NCBI RefSeq assembly: GCF_041103235.1
Contig: NZ_JBGCUN010000002.1
Coordinates: forward strand, 186,001 to 250,000
Length of the DNA stretch: 64,000 nucleotides
Direction of reading: 5' to 3'
Origin: Yoonia sp. R2331
GTDB lineage: Bacteria; Pseudomonadota; Alphaproteobacteria; Rhodobacterales; Rhodobacteraceae
The position numbers and the translations under genes were made by a program. Below are positions 47,111 through 55,252 of this stretch, in pieces. Within the stretch, counting starts at the first letter, position 1; each line of letters begins with the position of its first letter. The notes beneath the pieces were generated by a model. The model had not been told where the DNA came from. It ran no database searches and saw nothing but the letters and a program-made list of their open reading frames with translations.

Positions 47111-48294
47111 TCTGCCAGCAACCCTCGCAAAACACCGTTCAAGACAGGGCGAAACGCAGGTGCGACAGACAGTAAACTTTCTGACTGTTGAAGTTGGCCG
47201 TGTTCTAATAAGTTATTGATATTGTTTAATAACCTTTCACCACCTAGCGCCTCTAAGCGTTCCATCGAAACGCCCTCGAACACCCGCAACCCCATGAGCA
47301 AGAATTCTGTCATCCGCGCCTCAGCCGACAACTGCTCTCGTGAACCTTCGCCTTGGCCTTTCATTTCGACTTGGCGCAACCATGCTGTCGGGGCCAAAGG
47401 CGTTTCTGTCGCCCAGCGCTGGCCACCCAACGTCAACCTGCCATGCGCCCCCGGTCCGATCCCAGCGTAATCACCGGATTGCCAATAAATCAGATTATGG
47501 CGGCTTTCTTCGCCACGACGCGCGTGATTGGACACCTCGTAAGCCTCGTACCCAGCCGCTTCACACAAATCCTGCGTTGCGAGATACATATCAGCCGCCG
47601 TGTCATCGTCTGGCAAATCACGCAACTTACCGGCGGCAAACCGATCACCAAATGCGGTCCCCTCTTCGATCGTCAACTGATATAGCGACAGGTGATCCGC
47701 GGCGAATGCCAACGCTTCTTTCAGCTCGGCTCGCCATTGATCCAACGATTGACCTTGCCGCGCATAGATCAAATCAAAGGACACACGATCAAACGCTGCG
47801 CGCGCGACGTCAAAGGCCTGCATCGCCTCTCGCACAGTATGCAACCGGCCCAAGGCCTTTAGGTCTACGTCATTTAGCGCCTGCACGCCAAGGGACACCC
47901 GGTTCACACCTGCATCACGGTACCCTGCGAAACGCCCCGCTTCGACGGATGTTGGATTGGCCTCCAACGTGATTTCGCAATCATTCGCGATGGTCCAAGT
48001 CGAGCGGACATGCTCCAGAATTGCGTTCACCAGTTGGGGATCCATCATGCTTGGCGTCCCGCCGCCAAAGAACACGGACCGAAGTACCCGGCCCTCAGTT
48101 TCCCGTCCGACACGTGTGATTTCGTGTAGATAAGCGTTTTGCCAACGCGCCTGATCAATCGCGCCGACCACATGGCTATTAAAGTCGCAATAGGGACACT
48201 TGGCCTGACAAAACGGCCAATGAATATACAGGCCAAAGCCCGCAACTTGCCAATCCTCAGGCAAAGCAGCCCTTGACCAATTTGGCAAAGGCAT
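47107..48294 (-). CDS. hemW: Radical-SAM heme chaperone HemW
   Basis: Radical SAM cluster motif PFCQAKCPYCDF with its three cysteines, after GLYIHW, and SVFFGGGTPSMM, SLGVQALNDVDLKALGR. HemW-type proteins lack the extra Cys of true HemN and act in heme delivery to respiratory enzymes. The start is uncertain. The ATG at 48294 (395 residues) overlaps rdgB by 38 bases. A TTG at 48264 with AAGGG just upstream is an alternative and would overlap by only a few bases. The open frame to 48399 is not needed. Confidence 0.92.
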   Translation of the reverse strand: MPLPNWSRAALPEDWQVAGFGLYIHWPFCQAKCPYCDFNSHVVGAIDQARWQNAYLHEITRVGRETEGRVLRSVFFGGGTPSMMDPQLVNAILEHVRSTWTIANDCEITLEANPTSVEAGRFAGYRDAGVNRVSLGVQALNDVDLKALGRLHTVREAMQAFDVARAAFDRVSFDLIYARQGQSLDQWRAELKEALAFAADHLSLYQLTIEEGTAFGDRFAAGKLRDLPDDDTAADMYLATQDLCEAAGYEAYEVSNHARRGEESRHNLIYWQSGDYAGIGPGAHGRLTLGGQRWATETPLAPTAWLRQVEMKGQGEGSREQLSAEARMTEFLLMGLRVFEGVSMERLEALGGERLLNNINNLLEHGQLQQSESLLSVAPAFRPVLNGVLRGLLAD

Positions 48295-48865
48295 CCGCCC
48301 GGTGAGAGATCTTGTTCTTTTCCCAGCGATCCATCTCACCACATGTGATGTCATATCCATCGGGTTGGAACATCGGGTCATAGCCATGCCCCTGATCACC
48401 CCGCATCGGCCACACGACCTGGCCGTCCATCACGCCAGGAAACACCTCATCATGACCGTCAGGCCATGCAAGAACCAATGTACTACAAAACCGTGCCTTG
48501 CGTGGATAAGGCGCGTTCACCGCTTCCAACTCATTCCAAGTCCGCGTCATTGCCATTACGAAATCGCGGCCATCTGGCGTTTCGGACCAATCCGCGGTGT
48601 AAACACCGGGCGCGCCGTTCAGCCCATCAACCTCGATCCCGCTATCGTCAGCAAGTGCCGGCAAACCTGTGGCTTTTGCCGCTGCATGAGCCTTGATCCG
48701 CGCATTCCCGACAAAGGTGGTCTCGGTTTCGTCAGGTTCCGGCAGATTGTGATCCGTGTTCGAGGTAATCTTGATCCCATAGGGCGACAAAAGATCAGCA
48801 ATCTCTTCCAGCTTGCCTTGATTATGCGTCGCTACAACTAGCTGATCCCCGTCAAAGCGCCGCAT
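48257..48865 (-). CDS. rdgB: dITP/XTP pyrophosphatase RdgB
   Basis: 202 residues. The family motif VVATHNQGKLEEI near the N-terminus, LPALADDSGIEVDGLNGAPGVYTADW (two conserved blocks), GHGYDPMFQP and the C-terminal KNKISHRADAFAKL are all present. It removes noncanonical purine triphosphates. It overlaps rph by one base and hemW at its 3' end. Confidence 0.95.
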   Translation of the reverse strand: MRRFDGDQLVVATHNQGKLEEIADLLSPYGIKITSNTDHNLPEPDETETTFVGNARIKAHAAAKATGLPALADDSGIEVDGLNGAPGVYTADWSETPDGRDFVMAMTRTWNELEAVNAPYPRKARFCSTLVLAWPDGHDEVFPGVMDGQVVWPMRGDQGHGYDPMFQPDGYDITCGEMDRWEKNKISHRADAFAKLVKGCFA

Positions 48866-49572
48866 TAGCTGACAGCCGCCATCTGCGCCACATTCAACTC
48901 ACCAATGCCTTTTTCCGCCAAATCCAGAAGGCCATTCATCTGGTCACGGGTAAACGTTTGGCCTTCGGCACTCATCTGCACTTCAACCAGCTTGCCGGCG
49001 TTCATGATGAAATTGCCGTCAACACCGGCCTCAGAGTCTTCGGGGTAATCAAGGTCCAACACCTCTTGTCCCGCATAGATGCCACAAGAAATTGCCGCAA
49101 CGGGATCAATCAGCGGATCACTTGTGATCACGCCTGCTTTCATCAGCTGGTTCACGGCTAGTTTTAGGGCCACCCAGCCACCAGTGATTGACGCACAGCG
49201 CGTGCCGCCATCGGCCTGAATCACATCGCAATCCACCGTAATCTGCCGCTCGCCCAGCGCCACACGATCAACACCAGCCCGAAGCGACCGTCCAATCAAA
49301 CGTTGGATTTCCTGCGTCCGGCCGCCCTGCCCGTTCTTGGCTTCGCGGCGCATGCGCGTGTGTGTCGCGCGCGGCAGCATTCCATATTCCGCCGTGACCC
49401 ATCCCAGCCCGCTGTTGCGCATGAACGGCGGCACCTTTTCGTCAACAGACGCGGTGCACAGCACATGGGTGTCACCCATCCGGATCATGCAGGACCCTTC
49501 CGCATGCCGGGTCACGCCGACCTCAATCGAAACGTCACGCATCTGATCAATCTGACGGCCTGATGGGCGCAT
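48865..49572 (-). CDS. rph: Ribonuclease PH
   Basis: 235 residues. [27 protein letters not shown] and [13 protein letters not shown] followed by [18 protein letters not shown] identify RNase PH. It trims tRNA 3' ends by phosphorolysis. The gene diverges from hrcA with 118 bases between starts, a conserved heat-shock neighbourhood. Confidence 0.96.
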   Translation of the reverse strand: MRPSGRQIDQMRDVSIEVGVTRHAEGSCMIRMGDTHVLCTASVDEKVPPFMRNSGLGWVTAEYGMLPRATHTRMRREAKNGQGGRTQEIQRLIGRSLRAGVDRVALGERQITVDCDVIQADGGTRCASITGGWVALKLAVNQLMKAGVITSDPLIDPVAAISCGIYAGQEVLDLDYPEDSEAGVDGNFIMNAGKLVEVQMSAEGQTFTRDQMNGLLDLAEKGIGELNVAQMAAVS

Positions 49573-49637
49573 GGAAAACTCCTGAGTTTTGGTTGCGTTC
49601 TCGGCTTACGCCCCCCACCTTCCGTTGCCAACCCCGA

Positions 49638-49665
49638 TTGACGTTCCATGCACGCTGGTTTTAAT
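49638..49665 (+). promoter_or_regulatory. Candidate sigma-70-type promoter of hrcA
   Basis: TTGACG (49638-49643) and TTTAAT (49660-49665), each 5 of 6 to consensus, with a 16-base spacer. The -10 ends 25 bases before the hrcA ATG. No CIRCE operator (TTAGCACTC-N9-GAGTGCTAA) is present in this gap. Confidence 0.5.
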
Positions 49666-49690
49666 TGCCCAGCCTCCTAACTGGTGATCC

Positions 49691-50749
49691 ATGTCAGACG
49701 AGATTCCGCAGCTTGAAACGATGAACGCCCGCACGCGCGAGGTTTTTCGCCGCGTGGTCGAAGGCTACCTCGAAACCGGCGCGCCCGTTGGTAGCCGGAC
49801 CCTGACGCGCACACTGTCCGAAAACGTCAGCGCCGCCACGATCCGCAATACCATGCAGGACCTCGAATTTCTGGGCCTTCTGGGCAGCCCGCACACTTCT
49901 GCTGGACGGATGCCGACAGAAATTGGCTTGCGCATGTTTGTTGATGGACTGCTCGAAGTTGACGACCTCTCGGGCGAAGATCGCAGCCGCATCGACCAAA
50001 CGCTTGATTCCAATTCTGATGACGTGACCACTTTGCTCGATCGCGTGGGCTCTGCCCTGTCGGGTGTCACACATGGTGCCAGTCTCGTGCTGACCCCAAA
50101 GCATGAAGCACCGATCAAGCACATTGAATTCGTGTCACTTTCCCCAGACCGCGCCCTTGTGGTCCTGGTCTTTGCGGATGGTCACGTCGAGAACCGGATC
50201 TTCACACCACCCCTCGGCCAAACCCCATCATCAATGCGCGAAGCGGCCAATTTTCTGAATGCCATCGCCGCCGGCCAAACGCTCTCTTCTTTGGGTGAAA
50301 CCATCAAGCGCGAAATCGTGGCGCGCCGTCAGGAAATTGACAGCTTAGCTGCAGAACTTGTGCAGTCTGGTGCGGCCCTTTGGGCAGACGAAGGCACCGC
50401 TGATGAGCGCCTTATCGTGCGCGGTCGTGGCAACCTTTTGCCCGAATCTGAAACCGATCTGGAACGTATCAGAACCCTTTTTGACGACTTGGAACGCAAG
50501 CGCGATATCGCCAGTTTCCTGGAACTTGCCGATCAGGGTGAAGGCGTCCGCATTTTTATTGGCTCAGAGAACAAATTGTTCTCACTTTCGGGTTCCTCTC
50601 TGGTGGTTTCTCCTTATATGAACGCCGACCGAAAGATTATCGGCGCGGTTGGGGTAATTGGCCCGACCCGCCTGAACTACGGGCGCATTGTGCCCATCGT
50701 GAATTACACCGCACAGCGCGTCGGCCAAATGATTTCCGACCGCTCCTGA
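49691..50749 (+). CDS. hrcA: Heat-shock repressor HrcA
   Basis: 352 residues. N-terminal winged helix (MNARTREVFRRVVEGYLETG, then VGSRTLTR and VSAATIRNTMQDLEFLG) and a GAF-like middle with TPKHEAPIKHIEFVSL. The C-terminal region has VGVIGPTRLNYGRIVPIVNYTA. HrcA represses groESL/dnaK-type genes through CIRCE. It has no CIRCE at its own promoter here, so it is probably not autoregulated that way. grpE starts 13 bases downstream. Confidence 0.96.
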   Translation: MSDEIPQLETMNARTREVFRRVVEGYLETGAPVGSRTLTRTLSENVSAATIRNTMQDLEFLGLLGSPHTSAGRMPTEIGLRMFVDGLLEVDDLSGEDRSRIDQTLDSNSDDVTTLLDRVGSALSGVTHGASLVLTPKHEAPIKHIEFVSLSPDRALVVLVFADGHVENRIFTPPLGQTPSSMREAANFLNAIAAGQTLSSLGETIKREIVARRQEIDSLAAELVQSGAALWADEGTADERLIVRGRGNLLPESETDLERIRTLFDDLERKRDIASFLELADQGEGVRIFIGSENKLFSLSGSSLVVSPYMNADRKIIGAVGVIGPTRLNYGRIVPIVNYTAQRVGQMISDRS

Positions 50750-50762
50750 CAGGAAGACAAAC

Positions 50763-51323
50763 ATGTCCGACAAAGACCTCGATGAACCACTCAGCCTTGA
50801 TGAACTCGCCGCCGAAGGCGACGAGATGGAGGCCGCTGGCGATGAGGGTGTTCTTGAACGCATCGCCAATATCGAGGCCGAGCGGGATGAGTTTCGTGAC
50901 AAATGGATGCGCGCGCTGGCAGATGCTGAAAACGTGCGCAAACGCGCCGACCGTGATCGCCGCGAAGCAGAGAACTATGGCGGTTCCAAGCTGGCGCGTG
51001 ATCTACTCCCAGTTTACGACAACCTCCGCCGTGCGCTGAAGTCCACCGAGGAGGCTGAAGGCGACGCCAACAAAGCGCTGCTCGAAGGTGTGGAGCTGAC
51101 GATGCGCGAATTGCTCAATGTCTTCAAAAAGCACGGTATCGAACCGATCGTGCCCGAAGCCGGTGACAAGTTCGATCCGCAACTTCACCAAGCCATGTTC
51201 GAGGCCCCCGTACCCGGCACAAAGTCCGGCCACATTCTCGAAGTGATGGCCGAAGGGTTCCTGCTTCACGACCGGCTCTTGCGCCCCGCGCAGGTCGGTG
51301 TCAGCTCGATGCCCGCGTCTTGA
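50763..51323 (+). CDS. grpE: Nucleotide exchange factor GrpE
   Basis: 186 residues. Acidic N-terminus, coiled-coil ERDEFRDKWMRALADAENVRKRADRD (two blocks) and the beta domain with FKKHGIEPIVPEAGDKFDPQLHQAMFEAP and LRPAQVGVS at the end. It exchanges nucleotide on DnaK. Likely cotranscribed with hrcA. dnaK and dnaJ are not in the window. Confidence 0.95.
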   Translation: MSDKDLDEPLSLDELAAEGDEMEAAGDEGVLERIANIEAERDEFRDKWMRALADAENVRKRADRDRREAENYGGSKLARDLLPVYDNLRRALKSTEEAEGDANKALLEGVELTMRELLNVFKKHGIEPIVPEAGDKFDPQLHQAMFEAPVPGTKSGHILEVMAEGFLLHDRLLRPAQVGVSSMPAS

Positions 51324-51372
51324 TCGGACCCTGGGCTTCTTGACCTAAATCAACGCGCGCGGCGCTTGGGTC

Positions 51373-51402
51373 TGCGAAGCTCCTTCTGAAAGGAGCTTCG
51401 CA
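51373..51402 (+). promoter_or_regulatory. Perfect hairpin sequestering the ppk2 ribosome binding site
   Basis: Thirteen perfect base pairs (TGCGAAGCTCCTT with AAGGAGCTTCGCA) enclose a 4-base loop CTGA. The 3' arm contains the Shine-Dalgarno AAGGAG and ends immediately before the ppk2 ATG at 51403. No T tract follows, so it is not a terminator for grpE. In RNA the ribosome site would be closed unless the stem is opened. Confidence 0.85.
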
Positions 51403-52254
51403 ATGACCGATCCAACACATGCCTTCGATCAGGGTGATTACCCCTACGCAGACCGTATGAAAAAGGCAGAATACGAGGCTGAAAAGGCGGCGCTTCAAGT
51501 CGAGCTGTTGAAAGTGCAGCACTGGGTGCAGGACACCGGCCAGAAATATGTGCTGTTGTTCGAAGGTCGCGATGCCGCCGGCAAAGGCGGCACGATCAAA
51601 CGCTTCATGGAACATCTCAACCCTCGCGCCGCACGAGTTGTCGCGCTGAACAAACCTAATGATGAAGAGCGCGGACAATGGTTTTTCCAGCGCTATATCA
51701 GGCACTTGCCGACATCTGGCGAAATCGTGCTATACGATCGCTCTTGGTACAACCGCGCGGGTGTCGAACGGGTCATGGGCTTCTGCGAGCCGAACGAATA
51801 CCTCGAATTCATGCGCCAAACGCCAGAATTTGAACGCATGCTGTCGCGCTCTGGTATCCGGCTCTTCAAATACTGGTTTTCGGTGACCCGCGATGAACAG
51901 CGCCGCCGGTTTGCTTCTCGCGAAACCGATCCGCTCAAAAGGTGGAAACTCTCCCCGATTGATCGCGCCAGCCTTGATAAATGGGATGACTACACCGAAG
52001 CAAAAGAAGCGATGTTCTTTTACACCGACACCGCCGATGCCCCTTGGACCGTCATCCGCTCAAACGACAAGAAACGTGCGCGGCTGAATGCGATGCGCCA
52101 CTTTCTGTCCGAACTCGACTACCCCGACAAAGACACGGCGGTGGTCCAGCCCCCCGATCCGCTGATTGTGCACCAGGCAGAATCCGTTGTTCACGCCGCT
52201 GACCACATTCTTGCGGCCTCGGTTCACCCCAAAACCCGCAAATCCGGCCAATAG
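51403..52254 (+). CDS. ppk2: Polyphosphate kinase 2
   Basis: 283 residues, single-domain PPK2. Walker A LFEGRDAAGKGGTIKRF, NKPNDEERGQWFFQRYIRHLP, lid region, and Walker B VLYDRSWYNRAGVERVMGF. These enzymes transfer phosphate between polyphosphate and nucleoside diphosphates or monophosphates. Class I members favour diphosphates; subclass cannot be proven here. The start is preceded by the hairpin that covers AAGGAG. A small YdcH-like gene follows 11 bases on. Confidence 0.92.
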   Translation: MTDPTHAFDQGDYPYADRMKKAEYEAEKAALQVELLKVQHWVQDTGQKYVLLFEGRDAAGKGGTIKRFMEHLNPRAARVVALNKPNDEERGQWFFQRYIRHLPTSGEIVLYDRSWYNRAGVERVMGFCEPNEYLEFMRQTPEFERMLSRSGIRLFKYWFSVTRDEQRRRFASRETDPLKRWKLSPIDRASLDKWDDYTEAKEAMFFYTDTADAPWTVIRSNDKKRARLNAMRHFLSELDYPDKDTAVVQPPDPLIVHQAESVVHAADHILAASVHPKTRKSGQ

Positions 52255-52265
52255 GAAAGCGAAAG

Positions 52266-52508
52266 ATGTCTCACGTCCCTCATGAACTACACGAAGAATT
52301 CCCAGAATTTCAGGATCAGCTTAGTGCGCTAAAGCAGGCCGATGCGCATTTCGCCAAGCTCGCTGACCAATACCACGACGTCAATCGCGCGATTCATCGG
52401 GCCGAAACAGATGTCGAACCGACGGATGACCTGAACCTTGTCACGATGCGCAAACAACGCATGACGCTCAAAGACGAGATTTACGCACTTTTGTTGTCAA
52501 CTGTCTGA
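52266..52508 (+). CDS. YdcH/DUF465 family small protein
   Basis: 80 residues, largely helical and charged. The HELHEEFPEFQDQLSALKQAD start and LNLVTMRKQRMTLKDEIYALL end match the DUF465/YdcH pattern. Function unknown. GGAAAGCGAAAG precedes the ATG. It overlaps the end of the convergent mutS by 12 bases. Confidence 0.85.
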   Translation: MSHVPHELHEEFPEFQDQLSALKQADAHFAKLADQYHDVNRAIHRAETDVEPTDDLNLVTMRKQRMTLKDEIYALLLSTV

Positions 52509-55127
52509 CTGTCCCAGCATCTCTCTGAGCTGATACACCAATGTTAGTGCCTGTTTTGGTGTCAAATCATCGGGCAGCACATCACGCAGCACATCTTCCA
52601 CTTCTGATGGTTTGGCGACCGTCGGTGGGGGCGCTGGCGTAGCCGCAAACAGCGGCAAATCGTCGATGACGGCCTTTCGCCCTGCCCCGCCTTCGCGTTC
52701 GCCCTTCTCCAGTGCATCCAAAACGACCTTGGCGCGCTCTACCACCACATCTGGCAATCCAGCCAACCTCGCCACCTGCACGCCGTAACTGCGGTCGGCC
52801 GTGCCTTTGCGCACCTCGTGCAGGAAAATCACGTCGCCTTCCCACTCCTTGACGGACACCGTTGCGTTGTCCACGCCGTCCAGCTTGCCCGCCAACTGCG
52901 CCATCTCGTGATAATGCGTGGCAAATAATGCGCGGCAGCGGTTCACATCGTGCAAATGCTCCAACGTGGCCCAGGCGATCGACAAACCGTCATAGGTCGC
53001 CGTGCCGCGCCCGATTTCGTCCAAAATCACCAGTGCCCGATCATCCGCCTGGTTCAAAATCGCTGCGGTTTCGACCATTTCCACCATAAACGTCGACCGC
53101 CCGCGAGCAAGATCGTCAGATGCGCCAACCCGGCTGAAGATTTGGCTTACGATGCCAATGTGGGCCTCTTTTGCTGGCACCCAGGCCCCCATCTGCGCCA
53201 ACACAGCGATCAAGGCGTTCTGGCGTAGGAACGTCGATTTACCAGCCATATTCGGCCCAGTCAGCAACCAAATGGACTTGTCGGAAAGGTCGCAATCATT
53301 GGCCACAAATGGGGACCCATCCTTTTGAAGCGCAGCCTCAACGACAGGATGGCGACCCCCGATGATGTCAAATGCCCGACTATCGTCGATCACCGGCTTG
53401 GTCCAGTTTTCACGTGTTGCCACGGTGGCCAAACCTGTTGCCAGATCAAATTCGGCAAGCCCACGAGCCATTGCTCCCAACGGCCCCGCCTGCGCCAAAA
53501 TCGCGTCAGTTAGGCCGGAATAGAGTCTCTTTTCAATCTCAAGCGCCCTGCCCCCGGCATTCAAAATCCGCGTTTCGATCTCGCTTAACTCGACCGTGGT
53601 AAAGCGTACCTGGTTTGCCGTCGTCTGCCGATGAATGAACGTTTCATTGAGCGGTGGCGCCATCATCTTGTCGGCATGGGTCGCGGTGGTCTCGATGAAA
53701 TAGCCCAGCACGTTGTTGTGCTTGATCTTAAGGCTTTGTATGCCAGACAGCTCAACAAACTCGGCCTGCATCTTGGCGATCACGCCGCGCCCTTCGTCGC
53801 GCAACAGCCGGGCCTCGTCCAATTCGATGTCATAGCCCGTCGCGATAAACCCACCATCGCGCGCCAAAAGCGGTGGCTCGGCAATCAGCGCCGCATCCAA
53901 AAGGGCCAAAAGGTCGTCATGACCCACCAGCGCCTGCCCTGCCTCGGCCAAAATCTCTGGTAAATCGCCTGGCAATGCCGTGGCAATTCGCCCGGCCTCT
54001 TTAATCGAGTTTCGGATTGCAGCCATATCTCGCGGCCCACCGCGGTCCAACGCCAAGCGCGACAAGGCGCGGTCCAGATCATGTACGCCGCGCAGATAGT
54101 CGCGCAAATCCTCGGTCCAACGGACCTGTTCGACAGCGAAACTGACGGCATCTTGCCGCGCCTGTACCGTTGCCCTGTCGCAAGACGGTGATGCCAACCG
54201 ACGTTCCAACAGTCGTGCGCCCCCCGCTGTGACTGTCTGATCGACCGCGCCCAGCAATGATCCGGTACGGCCCCCCGCCATTGCATGGGTCAGTTCCAGT
54301 GATCTGCGGGTCGCTGCGTCGATCTGCATCGCTGCCCGCTGCCCCTCCTGCACCGGTGGGCGAAGTAGTGGCAAATTCCCTTTCTGGGTAATATCCAGAT
54401 ATTCGGCCACCGCCGAAAGTGCGGCGATTTCGGCGCGGCTGAACGTTCCAAAAGCATCCAGCGAGCCAACTTTGTACAGTGCGCACAGTCGTTTTTCGCC
54501 ACTGGTGCTGTCAAATGCTGCCCTGCCCAAAGTGGACAGCGAAGCGCCAGATTCAGACACTAACGCGGCGAAATCGCCCTCATCTCCATCTGCAACGATC
54601 ACTTCCTTTGGTGAAAGCCGCGCCAATTCTGGACCAAGGGCAACCCGTGGGCAGGTCATCACATGAAACGCCCCGGTCGAAATATCGACCCACGCCAAAG
54701 CGCTATCGTCGCGAACCTGTGCAAAGGCCGCCAGATAGTTGTGACGCCGCGCGTCCAGCAGCGAATCCTCGGTCAGTGTGCCGGGTGTCACCAACCGCAC
54801 CACGTCGCGTTTGACGACAGATTTGGAACCGCGCTTCTTTGCCTCTGCCGGGTTCTCCATCTGCTCGCAAACAGCGACGCGAAATCCCTTGCGGATCAAC
54901 GTCAGCAGATATCCCTCCGCTGCATGCACCGGCACCCCACACATCGGAATGTCGTTGCCGTCATGCTTGCCGCGTTTGGTCAATGCAATGTCCAGCGCGG
55001 CAGAAGCGGCCACCGCATCATCAAAAAACATCTCGTAGAAATCGCCCATCCGGTAGAACAGCAACGCATCCGGATAGCCGGATTTCAACTCAAGATATTG
55101 CGCCATCATCGGCGTCACAGCGTTCAT
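52497..55127 (-). CDS. mutS: DNA mismatch repair protein MutS
   Basis: 876 residues from the ATG at 55127 (MNAVTPMMAQYLELK), which follows CGGGGGGA; the frame to 55217 extends into the maeB leader. The mismatch-binding motif is FYRMGDFYEMFFDDA (Phe-x-Glu as FYE). The ATPase has GPNMAGKSTFLRQNALIAVLAQ and the signature DEIGRGTATYDGLSIAWA. It recognises base mismatches. It diverges from maeB with 125 bases between starts. Confidence 0.96.
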   Translation of the reverse strand: MNAVTPMMAQYLELKSGYPDALLFYRMGDFYEMFFDDAVAASAALDIALTKRGKHDGNDIPMCGVPVHAAEGYLLTLIRKGFRVAVCEQMENPAEAKKRGSKSVVKRDVVRLVTPGTLTEDSLLDARRHNYLAAFAQVRDDSALAWVDISTGAFHVMTCPRVALGPELARLSPKEVIVADGDEGDFAALVSESGASLSTLGRAAFDSTSGEKRLCALYKVGSLDAFGTFSRAEIAALSAVAEYLDITQKGNLPLLRPPVQEGQRAAMQIDAATRRSLELTHAMAGGRTGSLLGAVDQTVTAGGARLLERRLASPSCDRATVQARQDAVSFAVEQVRWTEDLRDYLRGVHDLDRALSRLALDRGGPRDMAAIRNSIKEAGRIATALPGDLPEILAEAGQALVGHDDLLALLDAALIAEPPLLARDGGFIATGYDIELDEARLLRDEGRGVIAKMQAEFVELSGIQSLKIKHNNVLGYFIETTATHADKMMAPPLNETFIHRQTTANQVRFTTVELSEIETRILNAGGRALEIEKRLYSGLTDAILAQAGPLGAMARGLAEFDLATGLATVATRENWTKPVIDDSRAFDIIGGRHPVVEAALQKDGSPFVANDCDLSDKSIWLLTGPNMAGKSTFLRQNALIAVLAQMGAWVPAKEAHIGIVSQIFSRVGASDDLARGRSTFMVEMVETAAILNQADDRALVILDEIGRGTATYDGLSIAWATLEHLHDVNRCRALFATHYHEMAQLAGKLDGVDNATVSVKEWEGDVIFLHEVRKGTADRSYGVQVARLAGLPDVVVERAKVVLDALEKGEREGGAGRKAVIDDLPLFAATPAPPPTVAKPSEVEDVLRDVLPDDLTPKQALTLVYQLREMLGQSDS

Positions 55128-55252
55128 CAAATCCCCCCGGATTGTCGCGGCCAAACCTAACGGGCCGATGTTAGCGACGAAAGTCGAAAACGAACCCGTT
55201 GCGGCCTGTCGCACCATGTCGCAAACTGGTCGTCACGTCAGGGAGGACGACA

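Noticed and set aside
49573-49690. CIRCE operator before hrcA
   Set aside because: The TTAGCACTC-N9-GAGTGCTAA inverted repeat is not present here or before grpE.
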